A DNA stretch of 64,000 nt from Siphonodentalium dalli (GCA_032622095.1 CP136066.1:170882664-170946663), one strand, 5' to 3'; shown: positions 21,838-33,837, numbered from the stretch's first letter. Translations and numbers: made by a program. The notes: generated from the letters alone by a model not told the origin.

Positions 21838-21972
21838 TAAAGGACATTATCGTCGTTATCATCGTCATCATCGTCATCGTCTTCATCATCATCATCATCA
21901 TCATCATCAACATGAACATCGCCTTCATCATCGTCGCCATCATCATCATCATCATCATCATATTTATCGTCA
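21838..21972 (+). repeat. TCA/TCG trinucleotide microsatellite
   Basis: Long runs of cat/cgt triplets. They produce a His-rich frame on the plus strand and a Met-rich frame on the minus strand, both spurious. Confidence 0.9.
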
Positions 21973-22045
21973 TATCTCTCGCCATACTATAATAGTCATC
22001 AGCCACATGATCATCATCGTTATAGAAACTGTTGTTAGTAGTATT

Positions 22046-22290
22046 GGCCGCCACTCTGGCCCACCCTCGCTCGCCGCCACTCTGGTCCACCCCTCGCTCG
22101 TCGACACTCTGGCCCATGGGTCAGAGTGTCAACGAGCGAGAGGATGCGCCAGAGTGTCTACGATCGAGGGGTGGGCCAGAGTGTCGACGAGCTAGGGGTG
22201 GGCGAGAGTGTCGACGAGCGAGGGGTGGTCCAGAGTGTCGACGAGTGAGGGGGTGGTCCAGAGTGTCGACGAGCGAGGGTGGGCCAGAGG
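22046..22290. repeat. Inverted minisatellite (long hairpin)
   Basis: Units of CCAGAGTGTCGACGAGCGAG followed by GGGTGG lie on the plus strand from about 22125 to 22290. About two and a half units of the same sequence lie on the opposite strand at 22046-22112. The switch is near 22113-22120 (gcccatgggtc). The array can therefore fold into a GC-rich hairpin. Confidence 0.85.
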
Positions 22291-22500
22291 TTATGTTAGA
22301 TTCCAAAGAGTAACATGAGCGCTTCGAAGGGGTTTTGACAGAAAATAGCATAATTTACTAATGTATCGTTGTTTTCTCGGATTCTAATGGTATGGTGGTA
22401 AGCGAAGTCATTCGCCTTCGCTGGACACATTGAACTTAGAATAAAACCGGCAACTAAACCATCTAATTCGGCGGTCCAGCTAAACCAGCTTTATCGAGGC

Positions 22501-23317
22501 TTAGGGTGGATACACACATGCATGTAATCTCTGTATGTAAAATACATGTACTTTACATGGCCACACCAATAATTGACAACATTAATCACCTGAGCGCGAG
22601 CGGTTCATTGTTAACAGGCCAGACAAGTGAGTAGTCATAAGCGAAGTCAAATTCTCTGCTATCAGGACATTTAAGGCCAGTCCAAAACATGTCTTCTCTT
22701 ACGGATGTGGAAATTAGTTAAGTCTGTGTGATATCTGACATTTTATTAATGCACATCACCAGAAGCGACACATCTGGTATATACAGGCTTGATATAGAAC
22801 ATTTTCGACCATGATGCTTGCTTGGCGTGGGGTTTCGAAAGCTTCACATCGCTAAGTGACTTAGTTGAATGTATCGGTCGGAATAATCTGGGCAAGAAGG
22901 TACAATATATGTTTTACTTAAATAGCTCAGAGTTAGCCACCCCGTCTGGTAGCTTTCGGGATCATATGTAGCCCCAAGTTGGGGGTAATATTTAGCCCCT
23001 GCGTCAGGAAATCCTGATAATATTGCCCCCATGTTGGGGATCATAGCCCCTGGGTTGGGGAACTCCTGGGGCCATCATCGGTATAAAAATCAAGAGAAGA
23101 CTGACAATGATTTAAACAGAAAGTCCAACATTTGGGTTATCCCGTGAACAATTATTCTAAGCGGCCTGACGACTTCGTTCAGTCAACGGTTCTCTGCACG
23201 CTCAGAGCTTTGCTCACTGTGGTCAACGGACACATATTACATGGTCTGTATGATCCATGTAAAACGCCAAATACACGATAATTACAGAGATTACATGCAT
23301 GTGTGTATCCACCCTAA
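22501..23317. mobile_element. Non-autonomous DNA element with perfect 35-bp terminal inverted repeats
   Basis: 22501-22535 is the exact reverse complement of 23283-23317; the outer end reads TTAGGGTGGATACACACATG. Length is 817 bp. There is no transposase frame. The interior holds short palindromic phrases built on AGCCCC/GGGGCT at about 22970-23075. I could not identify a clear target-site duplication, so the superfamily is open. Confidence 0.75.
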
Positions 23318-23588
23318 ACTTGAGATGACGAATCCGTCTTTTCTTCATCGCGGTTTAGAATTGTCATTCAATCAGTCAAAGCCTCAAAGGGTGGAGCTGT
23401 AAATAATTTCGAGTGAGGGCGTGTCTAAGTGGCGACTGCTGACTGGTGTTATTATCATGTTGGATGGTTTATTAGCAAAGTCAACATTTAAGTTGCAACA
23501 TGCTATACAACTTATATACATATATACAAACAATACATAACTTACATGTACATCAATAAATGAGTCCATCATATTATATTATATGATA

Positions 23589-24087
23589 TTAAAGGCACGT
23601 GCAGCCTTAATTGTCGAAAATATTCATATTTGTTCCAAACACCGTAAACAGAAAAACATTAAAACGCATACAGTTTCGTTCATATATACCATGACCATCG
23701 CGTAAACAGCATGTTATCATAACGACCTACTATATTTTACCTAAGCAAGAGCCTGATTGTGTTACAGAAGACAGCACAATGCTACTGGCTAATCACACAC
23801 AAATGACACATAAATGCTCTTTATTAGTTCCATATCAGGTATTCACTAACAAAGAACGCTCTTTATGTTTACCATCATAATATAAACACACACCAGAAAA
23901 GTAACTTTTTATGCTTTTGTTTACATAACAATGGTCAAACAAATGACCATAACATACTGTTTATGCAATATTTCTTATTTGTATACGACATCTATCTACA
24001 TTTTGATGTCCTTTCTGTTTGTGGCGGTTTTTGACGGGTGGATATATTTTCACAGGATACCCACGCCAAGGCCAACCGTGTCTTTAA
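23589..24087 (+). mobile_element. TTAA-bounded MITE-like element, copy 1
   Basis: One of three copies (also 50352-50853 and 61549-62050) that align over their full length of about 500 bp. Each starts TTAAAGGCACGTG and ends GTGTCTTTAA or a close variant, so the ends form imperfect inverted repeats bounded by TTAA on both sides. TTAA target sites are typical of piggyBac-type transposition. The element has no transposase frame. Confidence 0.8.
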
Positions 24088-24159
24088 TAATAAATACAAA
24101 TAATGCTAATACATTCAAGAATATTGTTCTTAAATGGTATAACTCATATAATATTTACA

Positions 24160-24755
24160 TTATATATAATATAATGTAATACTTGTGTCTTGGTAACTTT
24201 AGAAACGCTAATTTTAAGAAAATGCTCACTCTTTTCAATGTACTTAAATTAAGCAGTGACAGCAATATGTAGAATTTATTTTGTTAGGATTTTCCCAGTA
24301 ATACTTCGGGATATACATGTAGGTTTCTCGCATATCGTTAATTTTTGTACACAAAATAACAAAATGGTATTCATCACATACATTTTCGCCACATAACGGG
24401 CATTTCGTGTCTTTACATGTACTTTAATTTATTCCATCTGCATTGCTCCACTGGTAGTCTGTGGTTGGCTGTTCTAAATTTCAGTAAATAAGTAGCCAGA
24501 TGAGAGCCTGAGGGCATATATATATTAAGTATCGGCTCAATCTGACAGAATCCTTTATGTTTCGATAAAATATGGCACGGCTTGAGATAGACATATTTAG
24601 ATTGCCGAAGAGGCAATCTGCGTGTTGTTCTATTAATTTCGCTTTCATGCGTTTCATGTCTGTCGTGCTTAGTTGTGACTGGTTCTGCCACGCACTTTCC
24701 ATATTTACTTCTCGCAGCGTTTCTTTGATAAAGGAAATCCATTTAAAATCCATGT
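24160..24755 (-). pseudogene. 5'-truncated LINE, C-terminal part of the RT ORF
   Basis: Minus-strand frames give FKWISFIKETLREVNMESAW, then after a frame change near 24510 SHLATYLLKFRTANHRLPVE and QCRWNKLKYM, then KDTKCPLCGENVCDEYHFVI followed by LC. The FRTANHxLPVE block followed by a CxxC...H...C motif is a familiar C-terminal signature of non-LTR retrotransposons in invertebrates. Only this tail is present, in at least two frames. The minus-strand 3' end lies close to the TTAA element that ends at 24087. Confidence 0.75.
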
Positions 24756-25680
24756 CACAGTTGATTCATTCGCACGCTCAGATATAGACATGTCCCCAAA
24801 TATATGATTTGTACAACTATCTTGTGGTTTTTTGTATGGCTTGTGGCAATCACAAATACTGGTGTTTTCTAAGAATTCATTTGAAGGGTTCAGCGTTTTA
24901 ATTTTGACACCAAAACGATGCTTCTGCTCATAGTTTGCGATCCTCAACTTATATTGCTATATGAGTCAAATTTGAAACTCATTTTGATGTAGATCATGCC
25001 ACAAAGCTCCACTCTGGCTACGCCCATAAATTCCTATAATATTCTACCAGTTCAAAACATGGGAACCTTTTTTATTTTATGACATTGAAAAAAAATCAAC
25101 TCATGTAATATATTTCTTTATTAAAAGCTGTCCCTCTCCATGGTTGCCCACTTCCAACAGTTCAGATGCCGCTTATGGTGTGAACTCATAACCAAATTGC
25201 CTTTACTTGACTGGCCTCTTGGTCCAGGATTGACTCGATTATGGAGACTTATTTTTAATTTAAAAACAATTATTTTTTTAAAACAAACAAATGTTAATTT
25301 TCTTTTTAGATTCAACTCTTTACTCAATTTAACACAATGTAAAAAAAAAATATATTTTTCTTATTTTTAAATCAAATTTTTTTGAACCTAACGCCGTTTA
25401 CCACACAAATCACCACACCTGATTTAATTGAAATCGGTCCAGGGGTATTGGAGAATAGTTGCGAACAGACAAACGGACATACAGATAGAGAGCTCCTATA
25501 CCCTTTAATATATACATATATACATGTGAATACACCAAATTGTGTCTTTGCGGGTGAAGCATCTTGCAGAAATCTATGACAAATAAAGTGATGAACAGAG
25601 CGTGAAACTCGTGTTGAGAGACATGCCATTTGTTAAATTGATTTAGAGCACAATCCCATTGTTGCAATCGTTCCCTGATT
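24756..25680. other. Non-coding stretch
   Basis: The minus-strand frame at 24705-24947 may be an eroded upstream part of the LINE fragment, but I see no motif in it. 25380-25600 contains aaatcggtccaggggtattgg and ttgcgaacagacaaacggac, which resemble the tail phrases of common invertebrate repeats. Nothing else recognised. Confidence 0.45.
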
Positions 25681-26086
25681 TTTGGTAAAGCACACCGATT
25701 CCCAAGGCTGGCGAATGAATAGTTCAATGATTATCCCATTGTTAGGCACACGCAACTCACAGCAGACAACTCGCACGGGCGCTTCGAAGTAGCCTCAATT
25801 ACCAGAGGCCACATGGGCACGAACAGCGCTCTGCTCCCCCAAACACACTGCCATTATACGCCGTTACTATTTATGCACCTCTAATATACTAAGCAGGCAC
25901 ATATATATATATATAGGGACGGCGTATAAGGGGAGTGCGGGTGGGGTGCATGTCCTCTTGTAAAATAACTGAAGCTACATTAAAACGACCGTGCGATTTG
26001 TTTGTTAAGAGTGGCGCGTGTCGAACAATGGGATATCACTGAAATATTAGTTTGCCAGCCTTGGGAATTGGGTGTGATTTACCAAA
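25681..26086. repeat. Inverted repeat pair (fold-back element)
   Basis: 25681-25753 and 26014-26086 are diverged reverse complements. Shared phrases in left-arm orientation are gattcccaaggctggc, tgatatcccattgtt-like and gcacacgc-like sequence. The spacer is about 260 bp and non-coding. Confidence 0.7.
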
Positions 26087-26880
26087 CATACAATATATAT
26101 ATATATACATCAACAGGACGAACGGAGGGAGTGGCAATAGTAACACATGTATTGGTTGAATTATTTATTAACTGTAGTAGAATAATTACATTTATTATAA
26201 TTATTCCACAAAACTAAACCAGTTCCGAAAATATTCTCAGGACCACTAATCCAACGATGAAACTAAACGAATTAACATTTACATTTAGAACCACTAAATA
26301 GTGATATATCCAATAATCCAACAGAATCACCACTTCACTATATAGCGCTCCACATATCCGATATATCTAACAACAGAACTTGTATCTGGAGAATCTGGAG
26401 GAACCAATGGACTACTATGGTAGTAATTTCGAAACAGTTTCTTGAAAAGGCGACACGTTTGTCACATAATAATGATGTGCAGCATTACCTTTGGCAAAAA
26501 GTAGTTGGTTGTTGGTTACAGGTCCAAATTCTATGTCATCATTCTGGCAGACAGACTTCTTCGGAATTCATGATCCACTTATACAATGTATATAATAATA
26601 GTAAGACACAATCATGCGACTTCCACATTTGACTTTCCAAACACATCTGCGAGTGACTTGGTTTGTGAAAACGGGTCACACGTTAATCCGTGTCGTTTCG
26701 GACATATTTATTCACATTCAACGGCGATCACTGCATGGGTAATCACGATGATTGGTGTGGCTAACGGGTCATTGTGTTCATCTCGGCCAGCGCACGGATT
26801 GTACGTCGTGTTCAACGCACGATCAATTGCATATTTCGAGATAATCGCATTATGTGCGGCAATTGTGCTCTAAGTCGGTC
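26087..26880. other. Non-coding, nothing recognised
   Basis: AT-rich in the left half (TA microsatellite at 26094-26105). The 95-codon frame at 26586-26873 has no recognisable domain. Confidence 0.4.
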
Positions 26881-26961
26881 AGAGCACGCGAATAGTTCTT
26901 TACCAGAATAAATCTCGTCTCCGACTCGATTTATTCTGGTAAAGAACTATTCTTGTGCTCT
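26881..26961. other. Long hairpin, 34-bp stem
   Basis: 26881-26914 and 26928-26961 are reverse complements apart from two adjacent mismatches, with a 13-base loop (TCGTCTCCGACTC). The stem ends in AGAGCAC, which also pairs with GTGCTCT just upstream at 26865-26871. Confidence 0.85.
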
Positions 26962-28034
26962 AACCATTACTTAAACACAGAATGAGATCGGATTAACAGT
27001 CAATGAGCGATAATTGTTTCTCAATGAATAAATCCACGATAATTCATTTTGGTCCGATTGGTAAGAGGGTAGTTTGATTGCATAATCATATCACCGAATT
27101 GAGTTGTCAATTAGCTGGAAAATGAATATTACAAACGCCCCTAGACCCGGTTTGGCTAGACTGCCAATGCTGGTTTAAACTGGAGATGACGAGTCCGCCC
27201 ATGGAGTCTGTGTTTACTAGCTTCGTGTATTAGTTATCACGATTCATATCCAGTTTCTTAGACGTTACAGCCCCTACTTTCTTCTGTTATTTTGGTGGCT
27301 CTTAATGGCTATGACACTGCGCTTGTGTTGTCTTACCAAGAAATCGACGAACCAGCATTCGAGCATTGAACAACAGATAATTACAAAGTAGGTGCGGGTT
27401 GTACCGACGCTCGAATGATCAGGTTGTCTGTTGATTGATTAATTGCATAACTCAATTGCATAACACAACACGAAATTGTTGCAATTGATATTCTTCTGTG
27501 TGGGGAAACAGAATAAAACTAATTTCGATGAAAATGCTGTATATATAACTAATTTTGTCAATGTTACTTCGTTTTCTAACGTATAAATTGATACACATTA
27601 TAGTTTTGCAGAATGTTCTGCTAGTAGGCTGAACAATATAGTAAGTGGTCACACCCCTCCATGCAACTCACATGCATGTTGCGGCGGGAGAAACATTGTA
27701 ACTTTGACGAAATGAGTTTTATATAAACACGGACGCGGTGACACGCCCCCCAAACTTTGGTAAATATTCAACATTTGGTTGGAAGTTTCAAGCCTAACAC
27801 ACCATCAGTTGGAGATTTCGCATCAAAAATAAGTTGCAGATGATTTCATAGTTTAATATTTCAACCACTATTTATAGTGTGTGAAATTGGTCGTGACTAT
27901 TGGTATCATTTGGAAATTCCTAACCTTAAAGTTGTTCCCGGTTAGCGATTATAAATTTCCAACAGACGGATAAAGGGTGCAGTTATACATTACAAGTATT
28001 GCACCTCAACGGAGACATTCTAGACACGTCCTTG
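26962..28034. other. Non-coding stretch
   Basis: 27790-27830 shares ctaacacaNcNtcagttgga with 49258-49280, so a small dispersed repeat is present. Phrases near 27180 (taaactggagatgacgagtc) resemble those just outside the inverted-repeat element at 23315. No gene is supported. Confidence 0.4.
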
Positions 28035-28165
28035 CACTATGAAAAATAACGGGTCAATATGACTACCTTTGGGTTGGTCGTGGATATTGGGAGTCATTTT
28101 GACTATACCAGTACCGTCCCACGAGTCATCATGACTAACCCTGAGGTAATCAACTTGACAATGAA
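28035..28165 (+). repeat. GTCA/TGAC palindrome repeat, copy 1
   Basis: Begins CACTATGAAAAATAACGGGT and continues with palindromes such as agtcattttgactata and gagtcatcatgacta. It matches, on the opposite strand, the end of the array at 40440-40800, which closes with ACCCATTTTTCTCAGTG. Confidence 0.65.
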
Positions 28166-29776
28166 AAAAATATAATTATAAGTAGATATATAGCTACTAA
28201 ACATAAGCTACGTTTTATAACTCATAGCTTATCGTATTCAAAGTGTCACAGTAACTATAACGTTATCATTCAAGCGGCATATTTTAGCCCTGCACTTATG
28301 GTAGGAGGTTTATAGTACGAAAAATCGAAATTGTGTTTCCGGTGTATGACCCACGTGCGTGTGTTGTTCGTGTAAACTTCTCGTTTTAGATTGTTTTAGC
28401 AAATAATTGGAACTAACTTGCTACTTAATAACCTGGAATATTGTTAGCACTATCTGGATTATGTTTGTATATGACAGGGACAAGATGTTATAACCACCGA
28501 AAAATAACGGGATTCTAATCATTGATAAATTCGGATCAAACAGCAACAGGCCGAGTCAGTGAGTGCAGTCAAGCAGTGGGATTACACTTGACAAGTATAC
28601 CACTCCCATGTCCTTTAACACTAAGTCGGCAACTCTCAGACATAGACATTTATTATAAACGTATATAATACTTAACATCAGGCAGCCACGGAAAACACAT
28701 AATCATACTTTACTTTACTTTGCACATAATCATAGCTACCACGACGAAGCGTTCGTCGTGGATAGCTTTACCTAGAAGTGTAAGATATATTTCAGAGTCC
28801 CCTGAGTCCAGGCTCTGTCCATTATATATGCGCTGGGGGAAACGTCCTGGACCCGATATGTCGTGTTTTTATTGGAACACGTGTCCGCCGCTCCCATCAG
28901 AACAGGTGGACAAATAAACTTGCTTTGATGAGCAATGAACCCCAAGAGTCAATGACCGAGGTCATTCACCTCGGAGTCATTGATCGCACCATCAAGCCGG
29001 GACAATGACCCCCATCCATATAGCTTTAACCATACTTAGGCCGTGTAACATTCGAAAGTGTTACACATGCCCGGCAATGTTGTGAATTTCAAAAGACAGA
29101 TACTTAAGTTTCACAAAATTATAAACCGTTCAATTAACTCACAAGTCAACCACTGGTGACTAGGATTACGAGACATACAATTATGTAGAAAATATTCGGA
29201 ATTATGACGTCACGGATCAGTCATGAGTCAGTTACAAGTTTGTTGGCTACAACGTACAAGTACCTGTACAAAGGACGATGGATCATATTCTTCAGTTTTC
29301 ATTGAAACGTGATTTGAGAACCATGTCGCATGACATATCGCCCAGTTACTGAGTCTGCTATTCTTTTGATCGAAACACCGGTGACGCTGTGATATTGTTG
29401 TGACATATTTATGAAGTGACGGATAATCTCGGAGATACGGATCCAATTATGGGACACACATTATCACTGAATCCATCACAAGCTTTTAGTAACGTACTAC
29501 AGCTATGCTCTAATTAATCGTCCCCTTTAACAAGGTTGTATGGCGTTATTTACAAGTGAGAACGAGGAACCGTATGCCAGGATTAACATATTTCATGAGC
29601 ATTCTGAGTTTGTGCTTGACAGAGACTTCTGGCCAGAAGGTGCCTCTTGTATAAAGTTGGAATCGGCAAGTCGTGCAAACTCTCGAGAACATCTGAATGG
29701 TAGCATTCGTTCGATCTGGGACTAAGTAGCTTCCAGAATACACAGTTAGATCTATAATTGATATAACTGTTCAGAA
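28166..29776. other. Non-coding stretch with one short hairpin
   Basis: 28734-28767 forms a hairpin (AGCTACCACGACGAA against TTCGTCGTGGATAGCT). Its loop is three bases. Near 28940-28985 a short gaccgaggtcattcacctcg palindrome is seen. Open frames near 29228-29783 show no domain and may include the 5' leader of the LINE that follows. Confidence 0.4.
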
Positions 29777-30840
29777 ATGTCATTCCACTATATGTATTGC
29801 TTTATATGTATAATCATGCTTACATTTATGTCGTGGAATGCCACAGGCATATATTCATCCTCCTCTTATCTATCAACAAAACTAGAAAGCCAGGTGGTCG
29901 ATATCTGCGGATTATCTGAACATTGGCTAAGGGAATCTAATGCAACATTCATCAACTATTTATCTTCACATTATAAGTCATACACTGTGTGTGACTCAAC
30001 GCCGACTCCCCAAGATAAACGAGGACGGCCAAAAGCGGGAGTCTCAATAATGTGGCACAAAAAATGGGATCAAAATGTCTCCATCATAGATACTTCAGAT
30101 GATAGAATAATCGGAATCCAACTCTGTGTTAATAAACAAACTTATTATTATATATTCCAAGTCTACCTCCCATCAAGTAACCATTCCGATGAACTATTTT
30201 CTTATTATATGCAGAAAGTCGCTGCCATTTTTGACTACTATAATTCACTTGGAACAGTGGTCGTCATGGGTGACTTCAATGGGAACTCTTATCGCACAAA
30301 TCCTAGAAGTGTTCTTTTTGCAAACCTATATTCCGACAAAGGGGTTTTCTCGCCCATTGAAGACTCATTCAAAGCGACTCCTGTCAAAACGTTCGTACCT
30401 CCGATATTACGGGAATCGGGTTCCGTTATTGACCATTGTCTTCTTCATAAGGCGATGCGTTACAAGGTGCGATTAGTAGATATATTGATCGATGACAGTA
30501 TAGATGTATCTACCCACCGACCCATCATTTTATGCACGGAAGAGTCCATAACGGAACATGCATACACAGACAGCGGGACAAAATTCAAATGGTCCGCTAT
30601 GGCATCAGATCCTTCTCTGTCTAACATGTTCGCTTCTGCCGTAGAACAAAATTGCCCTACATTTGATATCCACGACAACCATTCGTTGGATTCGTACTAC
30701 GATGCTATAGTATCTGCTATAAGTTCAGCAGCGTCCTCCACGGTGCCCAAGGTAAAATTCAGAAGCCACCTCAAGCCGTATTGGAATGAGACATTGAAAA
30801 TGTCACACTACAATATGCGCGAATGTCGCAGACACTGGGT
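29777..30840 (+). pseudogene. LINE apurinic-type endonuclease domain
   Basis: This domain nicks target DNA to prime reverse transcription. Landmarks of the endonuclease/exonuclease/phosphatase fold are FMSWNATG (Asn21), ICGLSEHWL (catalytic Glu48), VVVMGDFNGNS (Asp165, Asn167), SGSVIDHCLL (Asp218, His219) and STHRPIIL (His246). The last box is usually S-D-H, but here Asp is replaced by Thr. The frame is real until about 30838, where RRHWVAEGRPCEKTQ passes into a shadow frame and the true protein shifts to the next entry. The start ATG at 29777 precedes the fold by only about 15 residues; a start at 29819 (MLTFMSWN) is equally possible. Confidence 0.85.
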
Positions 30841-31290
30841 AGCAGAGGGCCGACCTTGCGAGAAGACTCAGAATCATACCGCCAATATAAAAATGCCAAA
30901 CGTAACTTTCGCCGAGAGCATCGCAAAATGTCTGAAAAGTTTATGCGCGAGCGTGATGCCGAAATTGACAAGTGTGCAGAGATAGAACAGGACACCTTTT
31001 ATCGCATGTTTAACTCTAAGCGGAGAGAACGCAATACACTATCACCGCCATATTTCAAACACAATGGGGAAGAAATCCGCTCAAATCAAGATATATCAAA
31101 TGCATGGGGTTCTTACTATGGTGAACTATTTATGCCTCTCCATAATGACAATTTTGACTCTCACCACTTCGAAACTGTGAATACATTCGTGTCTTCAATT
31201 GATAAATCGGATGCACACAGCAACACGATAAAGTCCTCTGTTACCCGGCAAGCGAACCAGAGTTGTCTGCCATAATCCCAAAACTCAATA
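30823..31290 (+). pseudogene. LINE linker between endonuclease and RT
   Basis: Highly charged, coiled-coil-like stretch: YRQYKNAKRNFRREHRKMSE, then KFMRERDAEIDKCAEIEQDT and FYRMFNSKRRERN, followed by GEEIRSNQDISNAWGSYYGE. This matches the usual LINE linker with its basic helix and the WxxYY block. The frame is shifted from the endonuclease and lost near 31240. The protein resumes as ELSAIIPKLNKGKAAGYDSL followed by TNEHI in another frame at about 31258-31340, the start of the RT fingers. Confidence 0.8.
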
Positions 31291-31386
31291 AAGGTAAAGC
31301 GGCCGGATATGACTCACTAACCAATGAACATATTATATATAGTCAATATGTGATGATTAGCAAACTTTGTTATCTTTTTTAGTAAG

Positions 31387-32802
31387 ATGTTTGAATTGTC
31401 TTATGTACCCATAAATGCAAAAAAAGGCGTGATGATCTCCATCTACAAAGGTGGCAAAAAGTCAAAACACGAATTTAACAGCTATAGGCCTATAATGCCT
31501 ACATTATATAAATTATATGAGAAACTACTGCTTACACGTATGCACTCCTACACGCCAAACTTGATAGCTGTTAATTCTTTGCAACATGGTTTTCAGAGTA
31601 ATGTCAGTTGTATGGCAACCTCATATCTCTTACAGGAGTGCATCTCGTATACAAAAGAATCACATAGCAAATTATTTTCATGCTTTCTAGATGTAACTAA
31701 AGCCTTTGATTCGGTCTGGTTAAACGGCCTCCTATTTAAATTACACGAAAGAGGCCTACGTGGTCACATTTGGCACACATTTAAAGCCCTCATGTCAGGG
31801 ATAACCTGTTGTGTACGATACACAAATTTTAATTCTTTGCAACATCGTTTTCAGAGTAATGTCAGTTGTATGGCAACCTCATATCTCTTACAGGAGTGCA
31901 TCTCGTATACAAAAGAATCACATAGCAAATTATTTTCATGCTTTCTAGATTTAACTAAAGCCTTTGATTCGGTCTGGTTAAACGGCCTCCTATTTAAATT
32001 ACACGAAAGAGGCCTACGTGGTCACATTTGGCACACATTTAAAGCCCTCCTGTCAAGGATAACCTGTTGTGTACGATACAGAGATACTTTCTCCAACTGG
32101 TTCGATATATTCCAGGGAGCCCGACAGGGTTTAATACTCTCTCCATTGTTCTACATGATTTATGCAGACGAACTCATATATGAACTAGTGAGTTCCGGCT
32201 GCGGTCTCCGTCTAAATGGCATAAATTGCTCGTCGCCAGTACAGGATGACGACATGGTTCTTCTTTCCTGTTCAATGCGTGGTCTCACTTTAATGTATAA
32301 TATATGTCTACAATACAGCAGGAAGTGGAGATATATATATAATTCATCCAAAACATTCATCATTGTCTTCAATGAAACGGTCAACGAATTCTCCAAAGCA
32401 AAGCGAGCCTGGAAATTTGGCGACAGCAAAATTGAAGAAGTCTCCTCTGGCTCACACTTGGGAATTCCAATTGAAAAATTTAACTTCAACTCAATGCTTG
32501 TAAATAAAGTGTGTACAAAACTTAAAGGTACCTATTTCTCATTGTCTAATACAGGCTTATATCCTGGTGGAATTACTCCATATAGCTGCTTCAAGATTTA
32601 CAAGTCCATTGTCATGCCTAAGGCCTTGTACGGTAGCGAACTCATATGGGGAATGACCACATCAGAACGGGCACATGTAGAAAAGGCCCATAGATTCTGT
32701 CTCAACAAATGCAGGGATTCCCACCTCAAACACGTACGTGTATCGCACAGGGTATTATGGGATGTGGTGGACTTGAATCTTTCATTGACAAAAGGAAACT
32801 GA
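31387..32802 (+). pseudogene. LINE reverse transcriptase with internal duplication
   Basis: RT of a non-LTR element. Landmarks are KGVMISIYKGGKKSKHEFNS, YRPIMPTLYKLYEKLLLTRM, FSCFLDVTKAFDSVWLNGLL (motif A, catalytic Asp), FQGARQGLILSPLFYMIYAD (motif B) and SPVQDDDMVLLS (motif C, where YADD is usual; the two Asp are present). The segment from 31573 to 31830 is repeated in frame at 31831-32080 with about five base changes, so motif A occurs twice. A single RT domain does not contain this, so the enzyme is probably non-functional. The frame is otherwise open for 471 codons, ending at 32802. Confidence 0.9.
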
Positions 32803-32948
32803 GCTTACTTTCGACACTATGCAGAATGAGTACATGTAAAACCGCTAAAACTGTCTTTCTGATGCGTTTATATAATCACCTGTCGGGAATATATGCCAAA
32901 CCAAAGTAATTTATATCGGATATATTTGTAATTTTATATAAATATAAC

Positions 32949-33536
32949 TTGTATGCACACCTTGAACATTTTATGCAACATGGTGTCTTCGTTTCAAAAT
33001 CGTCTTGGAGAAATGCCGTTAACGCAGAAATACACACAAAAGATGAATGCGAATGGCGATCATCTATTGAGTCAGACAGTGACTTATCACAGTTTGGTCT
33101 AACTCAAACAAAACTCAGCCCATCACTTCTCTGGCGCTCATGTAGCCACTATCCACAGGAAAAATTTACATTCCTTATGATCGCAAGATTACTTGCGCAT
33201 ACCGCATATAAGGATAGCGGCCACTGTATGTTATGCAATAGAGATTACCATTGCAGTATCGAACATATTATAATTGATTGTTCACACATAAATATATCTA
33301 ACTTCAGGAACGAGATCTGGTACGATATCCTTAACACATTCCAAATAGAATCATTCATTTTTCTCGATTCCTTGAATAACTCACAGCTACTGGCCATTTT
33401 CTTGGGAAACATGCCGGCAAAATTAATAGAAATTGGAAACTGTTCCAGTCACTTTGCTGTACATTTTTTCACCAAGGCTAGCCTTAGTTTGTGGTACTAT
33501 TATAAAATTGAATTGAACGATGTGAATGCCCAATAG
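32949..33536 (+). pseudogene. LINE C-terminal region with CCHC-like motif
   Basis: After a break at 32802-32949 the C-terminal part continues: RSCSHYPQEKFTFLMIARLL, then SGHCMLCNRDYHCSIEHIII and DCSH. CxxC...EHxxxDC is the cysteine/histidine motif seen after the RT domain in many LINEs, where it is thought to bind nucleic acid. The protein ends at 33536 with LSLWYYYKIELNDVNAQ, a natural-looking terminus. The region between RT and this frame includes real sequence in another frame at about 32709-32909. Confidence 0.75.
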
Positions 33537-33837
33537 CCTTATATGCATGCTATATTATCCGACAAGGCGTCGTGATCTGCATCTTATAATGTATATATGT
33601 TCGGCTGTATGGGTCTATCATACTGATTCACTCTCTGTATATCATGCAGTGAGTCTGTTTCTATTTATGTCTGAACGTCTGTATTGTGAGTATGAGTGCC
33701 TGAATGTGCGGCTATCTGTGTGTCTGTATGCTTGTCAGTCGCATCGTCTGTGTGTGTCCGGTGGTATGCATACCTACAAGAGCGACTGCATGCGCGCCTG
33801 CACGACTGATCCTGCTGATATCTCCATCGATGGCACA

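Noticed and set aside
21800..22195. His-rich 131-codon frame
   Set aside because: It is a translation of a TCA microsatellite followed by the inverted minisatellite.
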